Source of the DNA: Bacteroidales bacterium UBA5537
Lineage (GTDB): Bacteria; Bacteroidota; Bacteroidia; Bacteroidales; Lentimicrobiaceae
DNA length: 7,023 bases
Assembly: GCA_002426025.1 (NCBI GenBank)
Contig: DINP01000086.1
Span: forward strand, 42,237-49,259
Direction: 5' to 3'
Every line of letters begins with the position of its first letter. Within the stretch, counting starts at the first letter, position 1. The notes beneath the pieces were generated by a model. It saw only the letters and a program-made list of their open reading frames with translations. It was not told the origin of the DNA and ran no database searches. The translations under genes were made by a program, and so were the position numbers. Positions 1 to 6,529 of this stretch are shown here, one piece after another.

Positions 1-507
1 GGCGATTTCTCAGGATTAGTGCTTCAGGAAATCAGGGAATACCGGTCAATGGCTTACCGGGCAGGTGCTAAGTTTGTAACTCCATTGCTAAAAGGCAAGG
101 AAACCTATTTTATTGGGAACATTGGCACACAAGCCGACAAAACAATAGAAGCCATTACAGTTTTCGATAGCCTGGTTCGCTTTATGCCTTCCAAAGCAGA
201 GCGGACCGAAATGATACAGCAATATCTGATGCTTTCAGCTACCAGCAAAAGGCCTCATTTCAGGGACCTGAGTGAACAAATAACTGCCTGGCAGAAACAG
301 GGGTTTCAAACTGATCCGGTTCAGGTTAAACAAAAAGCCTACGAAAATCTGAAATTCGACAATATTGAACAGTTTTACAAGAATAACCTTGCTAAAAAAC
401 CAGTTGTCATCTGCATTGTTGGCGATAAGAACCAAATCAATACAAAGGAGTTGAATAAATTTGGCAAGATGGTTTTTGTGAAGGAGAGTGAGCTTTTCAG
501 CAAATAA
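1..507 (+). CDS. M16 family peptidase, C-terminal part (5' end outside the window)
   Basis: The frame is open from base 1, giving 168 visible residues before the TAA at 505-507, so the GTG at 19 is an internal codon and not a start. Near the left edge the protein reads GDFSGLVLQEIREYRSMAYR. This matches the conserved G-x-x-S-x-L-x-x-x-I-R-E-x-R-x-x-A-Y segment in the C-terminal, non-catalytic half of M16 (insulinase/pitrilysin-like) zinc peptidases. The HxxEH zinc site of the N-terminal half would lie upstream, so catalytic competence cannot be judged. The visible part holds the end of the last M16 domain, with GNIGTQADKTIEAI followed by a helical region. Bacteroidota M16 proteins are often exported or periplasmic, but no signal can be seen here. 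The gene is convergent with mntH, with 49 bases between the stops, and has no evident link to the peroxide-defence genes. The family call is firm; substrate and location are unknown. Confidence 0.85.
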   Translation, partial: GDFSGLVLQEIREYRSMAYRAGAKFVTPLLKGKETYFIGNIGTQADKTIEAITVFDSLVRFMPSKAERTEMIQQYLMLSATSKRPHFRDLSEQITAWQKQGFQTDPVQVKQKAYENLKFDNIEQFYKNNLAKKPVVICIVGDKNQINTKELNKFGKMVFVKESELFSK

Positions 508-551
508 TTTAAAATTTAGAAAGACAGAAATTCTGGCAGATTCATTCCCCA

Positions 552-575
552 GCAGATCAGAAAAAACTGATCAGC
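552..575. repeat. Inverted repeat at the convergent peptidase/mntH boundary
   Basis: GATCAG at 555-560 and CTGATC at 567-572 form a perfect 6-bp stem around an A6 loop. Past an A-A mismatch, GC at 552-553 pairs with GC at 574-575. The hairpin spans the mntH stop codon (557-559) and lies about 45 bases after the peptidase stop. It could end or protect either convergent transcript. No clear U-run follows on either strand, so a terminator role is only a guess. Confidence 0.35.
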
Positions 576-1825
576 AACATCACGTTCAGCAGGGTAACTA
601 TCCCTCCGATTATCAGCAACACCACATTAAACCGTTTGCTGTTGGCATATTCTTTCATCACCTTTTTTGATGAAGTCAGATAAATCTGCAGGAATATGGT
701 TATTGGAAGCTGAATACTCAGGATCATCTGTGAATAGATTAATCCCATAAAAGGATTGGAAATAAGGAAAATTATAAGCAATGCCAGAATTAACGATATA
801 GCAACGCCCAACCTTGAGTGATTATCTTTGATATCGAATGGCTCATTATAAATTCCTGCAAAAATAGACCCGGCAGCCATCCCGGAAGTTATGGTTGAAG
901 AGATACCTGCAAACAAGAGCGCTATAGCAAAAATAACTGCAGCATTACTACCCAGCAGTGGAACCAGCATATTCTGTGCCTGCTGCAGTTCACCGACCGA
1001 TTGCCTGACTTTAAAGAATGTAGCCGCTGCCAGTAAAATCATTGCGCTGTTAATGGCCCAGCCTACTACCATCGAAAACAGCGTATCGAAAAACTCATAA
1101 TCCAGTTGCTTTTTGATCACTTTCTTATCTTCGAGATTCCATTGCCGGCTTTGTATAATTTCAGAATGAAGGAAGAGGTTGTGTGGCATAACCACAGCAC
1201 CCAAAACACTCATAATAACCACCATTGAGCCTTGTGGAAACGAAGGAACCACCCAGCTATATGCAGCCTGTCCCCAGTCAATATCTACCAATGTAAGCTC
1301 ATAAATAAATGAAATACCAATAATAGAAACAAATGCTATAATCCACTTTTCTATCATGCGGTACGAATTGGTAAAAAGCATAACAGACACAAAAATAACT
1401 GTGAGAATGGAGCCTATCCTGATAGGGATATTGAACAACATATTCAGGGCAATGGCGGCGCCGAGTATTTCAGCCAGGGATGTTGAAATTGATGCCATTA
1501 CAGCCGAACCCAAAACTGTTCGCGATACTTTTTTGGGAAGATACAAGGTAGCTGCTTCCGAAAGACACAAACCGGTTGCGATTCCAAGATGCGAAACATT
1601 GTGCTGAAGAATAATCAGCATAATCGTGGATAAGGTTACCATCCACAAAAGTGCATAACCGTAATCGGCTCCTGCTGCCAGGTTAGAAGCCCAGTTTCCC
1701 GGGTCAATAAAGCCAACTGTAACAATCAGCCCGGGGCCTATATATTTCAGCAGATCAAGCGCACCGTAACGTGGGTTATGCTTTTTACGGTCAAATAATC
1801 CGTATAACCTTCTTTTTAAACTCAT
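557..1825 (-). CDS. mntH: Nramp-family proton-coupled Mn(II)/Fe(II) importer, MntH
   Basis: This is a 422-residue inner-membrane protein, close to the usual bacterial MntH length. After a basic cytoplasmic N-terminus of about 27 residues come alternating hydrophobic segments. Helix 1 carries the family metal-site motif D41-P-G-N44 (in GFIDPGNWASN). Helix 6 carries A210-V-V-M213-P-H-N, whose methionine lets Nramp proteins favour Mn(II), Fe(II) and other soft transition metals over Mg or Ca. Both halves of the metal site are intact. The start chosen is the ATG at 1823-1825 (MSLKRRLYG). A TTG 16 codons upstream is in frame, but it would overlap the likely promoter, and those extra residues do not resemble the family N-terminus. 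The gene is transcribed away from perR. Manganese uptake beside PerR, Dps and catalase genes fits a role in peroxide resistance; Mn rather than Fe as the main substrate is inferred from motif and context. Confidence 0.95.
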   Translation of the reverse strand: MSLKRRLYGLFDRKKHNPRYGALDLLKYIGPGLIVTVGFIDPGNWASNLAAGADYGYALLWMVTLSTIMLIILQHNVSHLGIATGLCLSEAATLYLPKKVSRTVLGSAVMASISTSLAEILGAAIALNMLFNIPIRIGSILTVIFVSVMLFTNSYRMIEKWIIAFVSIIGISFIYELTLVDIDWGQAAYSWVVPSFPQGSMVVIMSVLGAVVMPHNLFLHSEIIQSRQWNLEDKKVIKKQLDYEFFDTLFSMVVGWAINSAMILLAAATFFKVRQSVGELQQAQNMLVPLLGSNAAVIFAIALLFAGISSTITSGMAAGSIFAGIYNEPFDIKDNHSRLGVAISLILALLIIFLISNPFMGLIYSQMILSIQLPITIFLQIYLTSSKKVMKEYANSKRFNVVLLIIGGIVTLLNVMLLISFF

Positions 1826-1846
1826 TTTAAATGTAGAATTGAATTT

Positions 1847-1874
1847 CAAATATACATACTTCAGGTCTGCCAAA
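1847..1874 (-). promoter_or_regulatory. Candidate Bacteroidota-type promoter for mntH
   Basis: On the minus strand TATATTTG (1854 to 1847) exactly matches the Bacteroidota -7 consensus TAnnTTTG. A TTTG at 1874 to 1871 lies 16 bases upstream as a possible -33 element; that spacing is somewhat short. Transcription would begin near 1840, leaving a leader of about 15 bases before the ATG at 1825. This supports that start over the upstream TTG at 1873. Confidence 0.5.
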
Positions 1875-1968
1875 GAGAAACAGCAGAATATTACGACGCA
1901 AAAGTCTGAACTGAATTTTAATCATGGTTTTTAAACTGCTTTCTGAATGAGCTAAATTTTTTTTCACG

Positions 1969-1989
1969 ATGATTGAACAATCATTATTC
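1969..1989. promoter_or_regulatory. Candidate PerR/Fur-family operator upstream of perR (divergent to mntH)
   Basis: ATGATTG-AA-CAATCAT at 1969-1984 is a perfect 7-2-7 inverted repeat. Overlapping it, GAACAAT-C-ATTATTC at 1975-1989 is a 7-1-7 inverted repeat with six of seven positions paired, the architecture bound by Fur-family dimers. Compared with the Bacillus PerR box TTATAATnATTATAA it matches 9 of 14 positions. It ends 55 bases before the perR ATG and lies about 100 bases upstream of the mntH promoter candidate. The segment TGATTGAACAATCATTA recurs with one mismatch upstream of katG at 3938. Autoregulation of the perR operon is the likeliest meaning; effect on mntH is uncertain. No convincing + strand -7 element is seen (TAAATTTT at 1953 and TAAATTAC at 2016 are weak candidates). 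Confidence 0.5.
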
Positions 1990-2044
1990 TAAATTGTTTT
2001 TATTACAAACAAGTTTAAATTACAAGTTAAAAATCATCACAATT

Positions 2045-2476
2045 ATGAAACTGGTTCAGGAAATAATTCAGAAGCTGAATAAGGCTGGCCTGAAAATTAC
2101 GCACCAAAGGGTAGCAGTGATGCAAACATTGATGCGACTAAAAAGCCATCCTACGGCTGATGAACTTTTTACTGAAGTTTCAAAAACCATTCACGGTCTT
2201 TCGCCAACTACCATTTACAATACCCTGGATACGTTTGTTGAAAAAGGCCTGGTGAGACGCGTAAAAACCGATGCCGATGTGATGCGGTATGATGCCATTA
2301 CGGAGCAGCATCACCATTTGTATTGTGCAGTTTCTGACAGAATGGAAGACTATTTCGATCCCGAACTTGATCAAATGCTGACCGACTACTTTAAGCGTAA
2401 ACAAATCGAGGGTTTCAGGGTGAATGATATTCGCCTTCAATTAATGGGTGATTTTGACGAAAAAAAACAACAATAA
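2045..2476 (+). CDS. perR: PerR-like Fur-family peroxide-responsive repressor
   Basis: The 143-residue protein has the Fur-family layout. An N-terminal winged-helix domain includes GLKITHQR (15-22) and the recognition region SPTTIYNTLDTF (53-64), followed by a dimerisation/metal domain with a QHHH signature (88-91). Aligned by eye to Bacillus subtilis PerR, all five regulatory-metal ligands are kept: H35, D83, H89, H91 and D102 (H37, D85, H91, H93 and D104 there). Asp at the last position is typical of peroxide-sensing PerR, where Fur usually has Glu. The structural zinc site is mostly gone: only C94 remains, S97 replaces its CxxC partner, and the C-terminal cysteine pair is absent. The ATG at 2045 is chosen because an in-frame TTG at 1973 lies inside the operator candidate and adds residues unlike the family. 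It probably represses its own operon and katG when metal-bound and releases on H2O2 oxidation. Fur-family membership is certain; the peroxide role rests on ligands and neighbours. Confidence 0.85.
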   Translation: MKLVQEIIQKLNKAGLKITHQRVAVMQTLMRLKSHPTADELFTEVSKTIHGLSPTTIYNTLDTFVEKGLVRRVKTDADVMRYDAITEQHHHLYCAVSDRMEDYFDPELDQMLTDYFKRKQIEGFRVNDIRLQLMGDFDEKKQQ

Positions 2477-2494
2477 ATCATAAAACTAAAACAA

Positions 2495-2971
2495 ATGAAG
2501 AAAATGAATAAAATCGGCCTGGATGAGGCCATGTCGGCTAAACTAATCGAAAAACTGAACGATCTGCTGGCAAATTACCAAATTTTTTACCAGAATACCC
2601 GTGGGTTTCACTGGAATATAAAAGGCGAAAAGTTTTTTGAACTCCATCTGAAATTTGAAGAATTGTACAACGATCTTCAGATTAAAATTGATGAAATCGC
2701 CGAGAGGGTGCTTACTTTAGGTGGTACTCCGGTTCATTCCTTTTCGGGATATCTTAAGATTTCCGAAATCAAACCTATTGAAAATGAAACCAACGGGCCG
2801 GCCTGTGTAGGACATATCCTGGATGCTTTCGCGAAACTTCTGTTAAAAGAGCGTGACATACTAAACCTTTCAGCCGATCTGAACGACGAAGGAACAAATG
2901 CCATGGCCAGCGATTATATCCGCGAAAAAGAAAAACTGGTGTGGATGTACTCAGCATTTCTTGGCAAGTAA
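2495..2971 (+). CDS. dps: Dps-family ferritin-like DNA-protection / iron-storage protein
   Basis: The product has 158 residues, the normal size for a Dps subunit, which assembles into a 12-mer shell that oxidises Fe(II), with H2O2 as preferred oxidant, and stores it as ferric mineral. The inter-subunit ferroxidase residues are readable: H39 and W40 in RGFHWNIKG, H51, E55, then D66 and E70 in KIDEIAERV. Their spacing (0, 12, 16, 27 and 31 residues) matches the family. Position 55 is Glu where Listeria and E. coli Dps have Asp, a conservative change. The N-terminus is short with few basic residues, so strong DNA binding through a tail is not obvious. It starts 18 bases after the perR stop on the same strand, so it is very likely co-transcribed with perR. 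The ATG at 2495 follows an A-rich stretch; the ATG at 2504 is an alternative start three codons in. Confidence 0.95.
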   Translation: MKKMNKIGLDEAMSAKLIEKLNDLLANYQIFYQNTRGFHWNIKGEKFFELHLKFEELYNDLQIKIDEIAERVLTLGGTPVHSFSGYLKISEIKPIENETNGPACVGHILDAFAKLLLKERDILNLSADLNDEGTNAMASDYIREKEKLVWMYSAFLGK

Positions 2972-3018
2972 ATCCGAGTATTAATTAAACCTGTTTTATT
3001 CACTTAAATATTTTAAAA

Positions 3019-3666
3019 ATGAGCGAAGCAAGAAGTTTTCCTCTGATCGGTGACAAAATTCCCGATCTAACCGTACAAACAACCCATGGTGTAAAAAACC
3101 TGATCAACGACTACAAAGGCAAATGGCTGGTACTTTTCAGCCATCCGGCAGATTTTACCCCCGTTTGCACCACCGAATTTGTGGCTTTTGCCAAACGTTT
3201 CGACCAGTTCCAGGCATTGAATGCTGAACTCCTCGGCCTTTCCATTGACCAGATTTTCTCACACATCAAGTGGGACGAATGGATCGAAGAAAAACTGAAT
3301 GTAAAAATCCCCTTCCCTATTATTGCCGATTCTACCGGTAATGTTGCCATGGCAATGGGAATGATACATCCTGGAAAAGCATCGGACACGGTACGCGCGG
3401 TCTTTCTCATTGACCCGAATTCAGTAATTCGCATTATCCTGTTTTATCCCCAGGAAATTGGCCGCAATATGGATGAGATTCTACGTGCATTAAAAGCCCT
3501 TCAGATTTCAGACGCCAATAAGGTAGCAATGCCCGCCGGCTGGCCAAACAACGAACTGATTGGTGACCGTGTAATTATTCCACCCGCAAAGGATGTGGAA
3601 ACAGCCAAAAAACGCAAGGCAGAATACGATAACTATGACTGGTGGTTTTGCCACAAAAGCCTGTAA
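3019..3666 (+). CDS. Prx6-type peroxiredoxin (thiol peroxidase)
   Basis: The 215-residue cytoplasmic thioredoxin-fold enzyme reduces H2O2, and probably organic peroxides and peroxynitrite. The peroxidatic motif is P43-A-D-F-T47-P-V-C50, followed by T51-T-E53; C50 is the attacking thiol, and the conserved active-site arginine is R126 in SDTVRAVFLID. The long C-terminal extension (about 160-215), ending in DWWFCHKSL, places it in the Prx6/archaeal-type group and not with the AhpC or Tpx groups. The only other cysteine, C211, lies in the segment that carries C-terminal cysteines in archaeal Prx6 enzymes, so a 2-Cys cycle is plausible; the electron donor is unknown because no ahpF or thioredoxin gene lies nearby. 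It starts 47 bases after dps, with no clear promoter in the gap, and is followed by a strong terminator, making it the probable last gene of perR-dps-prx. Confidence 0.93.
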   Translation: MSEARSFPLIGDKIPDLTVQTTHGVKNLINDYKGKWLVLFSHPADFTPVCTTEFVAFAKRFDQFQALNAELLGLSIDQIFSHIKWDEWIEEKLNVKIPFPIIADSTGNVAMAMGMIHPGKASDTVRAVFLIDPNSVIRIILFYPQEIGRNMDEILRALKALQISDANKVAMPAGWPNNELIGDRVIIPPAKDVETAKKRKAEYDNYDWWFCHKSL

Positions 3667-3728
3667 TTCAGTATTGTAATTAATTACTGGAATTAACCAG
3701 GCAATTGGAAGGGAATTAATCCCATGGT

Positions 3729-3766
3729 GAAAGCCGTAGTTTAAATAACTTTAAACAGCGGCTTTC
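3729..3766 (+). terminator. Rho-independent terminator of the perR-dps-prx unit
   Basis: GAAAGCCG (3729-3736) pairs perfectly with CGGCTTTC (3759-3766). Inside it GTTTAAA (3739-3745) pairs with TTTAAAC (3750-3756) around a TAAC loop, with a 2x2 internal loop (TA/AG) between the stems. That gives 15 base pairs. T-rich sequence follows (CTATTCTTTAATAGTTG and then TTTTTA). It lies 62 bases after the peroxiredoxin stop. Confidence 0.85.
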
Positions 3767-4096
3767 CTATTCTTTAATAGTTGTTTTTAGTTCCCGGATA
3801 AAAAAGAAATGACTTCCCAACTATAATGAACGATTGATAAATCCTACATCAACTACCTGGGCGATAGTTTAAGTCAGGACGCGGAAGATATTAGTAATAA
3901 AATTCATAAATATTTTTTCGGGTCTGCAGAAAATAGTTGATTTAACAATCATTAAAAGACCCAAACTCAGCACCCTGATAAATCTGCCATATGCCTGGAA
4001 TCTCCAGAAAATCATTTCTTTCGCTACTTATCCAGAACTAAGCAGCTATGATCGGACTGCACAATAAATCAAAATTAACGCTAAAAAATAAAACAA
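3767..4096. other. Gene-poor spacer before katG
   Basis: Between the terminator and katG I find no convincing gene. The stretch holds the second operator candidate (3938-3957) and the katG leader, which ends in an A-rich AAATAAAACAAATG. TATTTTTTCG at 3911-3920 resembles a TAnnTTTG element at 7 of 8 positions, but no good -33 partner is visible. Two overlapping + strand frames are open without an ATG, GTG or TTG start: 3830-3937 and 3873-4067. The second ends in LPYAWNLQKIISFATYPELS and later RTAQ, which looks protein-like, so a decayed gene fragment is possible. A 48-residue minus-strand frame (4015 to 3869) has an ATG but an unremarkable composition. Confidence 0.4.
3938..3957. promoter_or_regulatory. 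Candidate PerR/Fur-family operator upstream of katG
   Basis: TGATTTAACAATCATTA at 3938-3954 matches the element at 1970-1986 ahead of perR at 16 of 17 bases. The overlapping 15-mer TAACAATCATTAAAA (3943-3957) agrees with the Bacillus PerR box TTATAATnATTATAA at 11 of 14 defined positions. The site ends 139 bases before the katG ATG. The shared element suggests that katG is repressed by the PerR-like protein encoded upstream and derepressed by peroxide. Binding is inferred from sequence only. Confidence 0.5.
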
Positions 4097-6280
4097 ATGG
4101 AAAATTCAAATAAAGGGAAATGCCCGGTTATGCACGGTGCAAATACTGAAACAACAAATTCAGTAATGAGTTGGTGGCCAAATGCGTTAAATCTTGACAT
4201 TCTGCACCAACACGACTCTAAAACAAATCCTTACGGAGAAGACTATAATTATGCAGAAGAATTCAAAAAACTCGATTTGGATGCATTAAAAAATGATCTT
4301 AAAAAATTAATGACCGAAAGCCAGTCATGGTGGCCTGCCGACTGGGGGCATTATGGAGGCCTGATGATCAGGATGGCCTGGCATAGTGCCGGCACTTATC
4401 GCATTGCCGACGGGCGTGGCGGAAGCAACACCGGAAACCAACGTTTTGCCCCGCTCAACAGTTGGCCCGATAATGTAAACCTGGATAAAGCCCGGAGACT
4501 TTTATGGCCGGTTAAGAAAAAATATGGAAAGAAAATTTCATGGGCCGATTTGTTCATTCTGGCCGGAAACATGGCCTATGAATCAATGGGATTCAAAACA
4601 TTTGGTTTTGCCGGTGGACGTGAAGACATCTGGCATCCTGAAAAAGACATAAACTGGGGAAACGAAAAAGAATGGCTGGCTGCAACTAAAAACCGGTATA
4701 AAAGTGATGCCGACCGCGAAACTCTCGAAAATCCATTGGCAGCAGTGCAAATGGGATTAATTTATGTGAATCCCGAAGGCGTTGATGGACATCCCGACCC
4801 TTTAAAAACTGCCATTGACGTAAGAACCACCTTCAGGCGTATGGCCATGAATGATGAAGAAACGGTTGCATTGACGGCCGGAGGACATACGGTTGGCAAA
4901 GCACATGGAAATGGTGATGCTTCTAAACTTGGTGAAAGTCCTGAAGCTGCCGGCCTGCACGAACAAGGCCTTGGATGGAAAAATCCAAAAGGAAAAGGCA
5001 ATGCGGAAGATACCGTTACCAGTGGGCTGGAAGGAGCCTGGACAACAACACCCGACAGATGGAACCACACCTATTTCGATCTTTTGTTAAATCACGAATG
5101 GGAATCGAAGAAAAGCCCGGCCGGAGCCTGGCAGTGGGAGCCTGTTAGCATCAGGGAAGAAGACAAACCTTTGGATGCTCACATCCCCGGTGTGCGCAGG
5201 AATCCAATAATGACCGACGCTGACATGGCCATGAAAATGGATCCTGAATACAGAAAAATTGCTGATCGATTTTACAAAGACCCTCAATATTTTGCCGAAG
5301 TATTTGCAAGAGCATGGTTTAAACTGACACACCGCGATTTAGGACCCAAAAGCCGTTACCTTGGTGCTGATGTTCCAAAAGAAGATTTGATCTGGCAGGA
5401 CCCAGTTCCAACGGTTGATTATACGCTGTCGGAAACTGAAGTGGATGAACTCAAAACCAGACTTCTTAACAGTGGCCTGACCCGCACCGAACTCATCAGT
5501 ACTGCCTGGGACAGTGCCAGAACATTTCGGTGTTCTGATTACAGAGGAGGCGCAAACGGAGCAAGAATACGTCTTTCACCTCAAAAAGACTGGGAAGGAA
5601 ATGAACCGCTGCGCTTACAAAAAGTACTTAACATGCTCAGCGAAATCCGCGAAGGGTTAAGCAAAAAAATAAGCCTTGCCGATCTGATTGTTCTGGGAGG
5701 CAGCGCTGCCATAGAAAAAGCTGCTCAGGATGCTGGTTTTAAAATAAACGTTCCTTTTAGCCCCGGACGCGGAGATGCCTCGGCCGATATGACCGATGCT
5801 GAATCGTTTGAAGTACTGGAGCCTATACACGATGGATTCAGAAACTGGCTGAAAAAAGACTACGCAATAAAACCCGAAGAACTACTTCTTGACAGAACGC
5901 AACTAATGGGCCTGACAGCCCCAGAAATGACTGTTTTGATTGGTGGTATGCGCGTTTTAGGCACGAACCATGGCGGAACCAAACATGGTGTATTTACTGA
6001 CAGGGAGGGAGTGCTCAGCAATGATTTCTTTGTCAACCTAACCGACATGCAATTCGACTGGAAACCTGTATCAGAAAACCTGTATCATATTATCGAAAGA
6101 AAAACCGGACAGACAAAATGGACTGCAACCCGTGTTGACCTGGTTTTAGGTTCAAATTCGATTTTACGTTCTTATGCAGAAGTTTATGCACAGGATGATA
6201 ATAAAGAAAAGTTTATCAATGACTTTGTAAAAGCATGGGTTAAAGTAATGGATGCAGATCGGTTTGATCTGAAAAGATAA
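4097..6280 (+). CDS. katG: Catalase-peroxidase KatG
   Basis: The 727-residue haem enzyme decomposes H2O2 by catalase and peroxidase cycles in the cytoplasm; there is no signal peptide and the length is normal for the family. The N-terminal active domain has distal R92, W95 and H96 in RMAWHSAG, D125 in NSWPDN, and proximal haem ligand H264 in AGGHTVGKAHG with W315 and D376. The Met-Tyr-Trp cross-link residues needed for catalase activity are all present (W95, Y223 and M249), as is the mobile arginine R413 in THRDLGP. They correspond to Mycobacterium tuberculosis R104, W107, H108, D137, H270, W321, D381, Y229, M255 and R418 at near-constant offset. The C-terminal half is the usual degenerate repeat without haem. 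No substitution at a key residue is seen. It stands alone behind the prx terminator and its own operator candidate, so separate transcription under PerR control is likely. Confidence 0.98.
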   Translation: MENSNKGKCPVMHGANTETTNSVMSWWPNALNLDILHQHDSKTNPYGEDYNYAEEFKKLDLDALKNDLKKLMTESQSWWPADWGHYGGLMIRMAWHSAGTYRIADGRGGSNTGNQRFAPLNSWPDNVNLDKARRLLWPVKKKYGKKISWADLFILAGNMAYESMGFKTFGFAGGREDIWHPEKDINWGNEKEWLAATKNRYKSDADRETLENPLAAVQMGLIYVNPEGVDGHPDPLKTAIDVRTTFRRMAMNDEETVALTAGGHTVGKAHGNGDASKLGESPEAAGLHEQGLGWKNPKGKGNAEDTVTSGLEGAWTTTPDRWNHTYFDLLLNHEWESKKSPAGAWQWEPVSIREEDKPLDAHIPGVRRNPIMTDADMAMKMDPEYRKIADRFYKDPQYFAEVFARAWFKLTHRDLGPKSRYLGADVPKEDLIWQDPVPTVDYTLSETEVDELKTRLLNSGLTRTELISTAWDSARTFRCSDYRGGANGARIRLSPQKDWEGNEPLRLQKVLNMLSEIREGLSKKISLADLIVLGGSAAIEKAAQDAGFKINVPFSPGRGDASADMTDAESFEVLEPIHDGFRNWLKKDYAIKPEELLLDRTQLMGLTAPEMTVLIGGMRVLGTNHGGTKHGVFTDREGVLSNDFFVNLTDMQFDWKPVSENLYHIIERKTGQTKWTATRVDLVLGSNSILRSYAEVYAQDDNKEKFINDFVKAWVKVMDADRFDLKR

Positions 6281-6430
6281 ACAAACCCTGCTTCTGCCAA
6301 TAGAGTTTAGCAGCATAAAGGGGTTCAGTGAAAATCAGATGTTTTCCCCTATCGCTCCCATTGCGGTAAAGACGAACATGCAAAAATGCCGGAATTTCTT
6401 ATTGCTGCTTCACTTTTTTAAAACATTTTA

Positions 6431-6446
6431 AAAACAACACTGTTTT
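6431..6446. repeat. Short AT-rich inverted repeat between katG and nfo
   Basis: AAAACA (6431-6436) and TGTTTT (6441-6446) are perfect complements around ACAC, next to alternating TTTTAAAA blocks (about 6415-6432). The stem is weak and has no U-run, so it is a poor terminator. No better katG terminator is visible: AACCC near 6283 and GGGTT near 6320 can pair only with a long asymmetric bulge. The element could be protein-binding or chance in AT-rich DNA. Confidence 0.3.
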
Positions 6447-6452
6447 GACTAT

Positions 6453-6524
6453 AGCTTTAAACTTTGAGCTTTAAACTTTAAGCTTACTTTTTACTTTTTA
6501 CTTTTTACTTTTTACTTTTTACTT
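6453..6524. repeat. Heptanucleotide tandem repeat immediately upstream of nfo
   Basis: ACTTTTT is repeated five times without a mismatch at 6486-6520, plus a partial ACTT to 6524. Just before it a 14-base unit AGCTTTAAACTTT(G/A) occurs twice (6453-6466 and 6467-6480), followed by AGCTT, so the 7-base periodicity extends in degenerate form over about 72 bases. The array stops five bases before the nfo ATG, so it would form the leader or part of the promoter. Arrays of this kind can change copy number by replication slippage, which would alter spacing or leader length in 7-base steps. Confidence 0.9.
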
Positions 6525-6529
6525 CAACC

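Noticed and set aside
525..535. CAGAAATTCTG palindrome as a terminator
   Set aside because: A five-base stem with a one-base centre cannot form a hairpin loop.
1826..1873. N-terminal extension of mntH to a TTG at 1873
   Set aside because: The extra 16 residues do not look like the family N-terminus, and the TTG overlaps the likely -33 element; the ATG at 1825 gives a normal MntH length.
1973..2044. N-terminal extension of perR to a TTG at 1973
   Set aside because: It begins inside the operator candidate and adds 24 residues with no Fur-family counterpart; the ATG at 2045 gives a standard N-terminus.
3822..3842. Third operator copy near TGAACGATTGATAA
   Set aside because: It shares only a short TGAACnAT core with the other sites, lacks the 7-1-7 symmetry, and matches the PerR-box pattern poorly.
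4048..4113. Short ATG frame overlapping the katG start as a leader peptide
   Set aside because: Only 21 codons of low-complexity Lys/Asn-rich sequence, with no regulatory codon run or hairpin linked to it.
4762..5332. Several open frames of 65-102 codons on both strands inside katG
   Set aside because: They lie wholly within an intact, strongly conserved catalase-peroxidase gene, have no recognisable motifs, and are shadows of its codon bias.
6453..6524. Repeat array before nfo as a CRISPR
   Set aside because: Units are 7 bases with no spacers between them; this is a simple tandem repeat.
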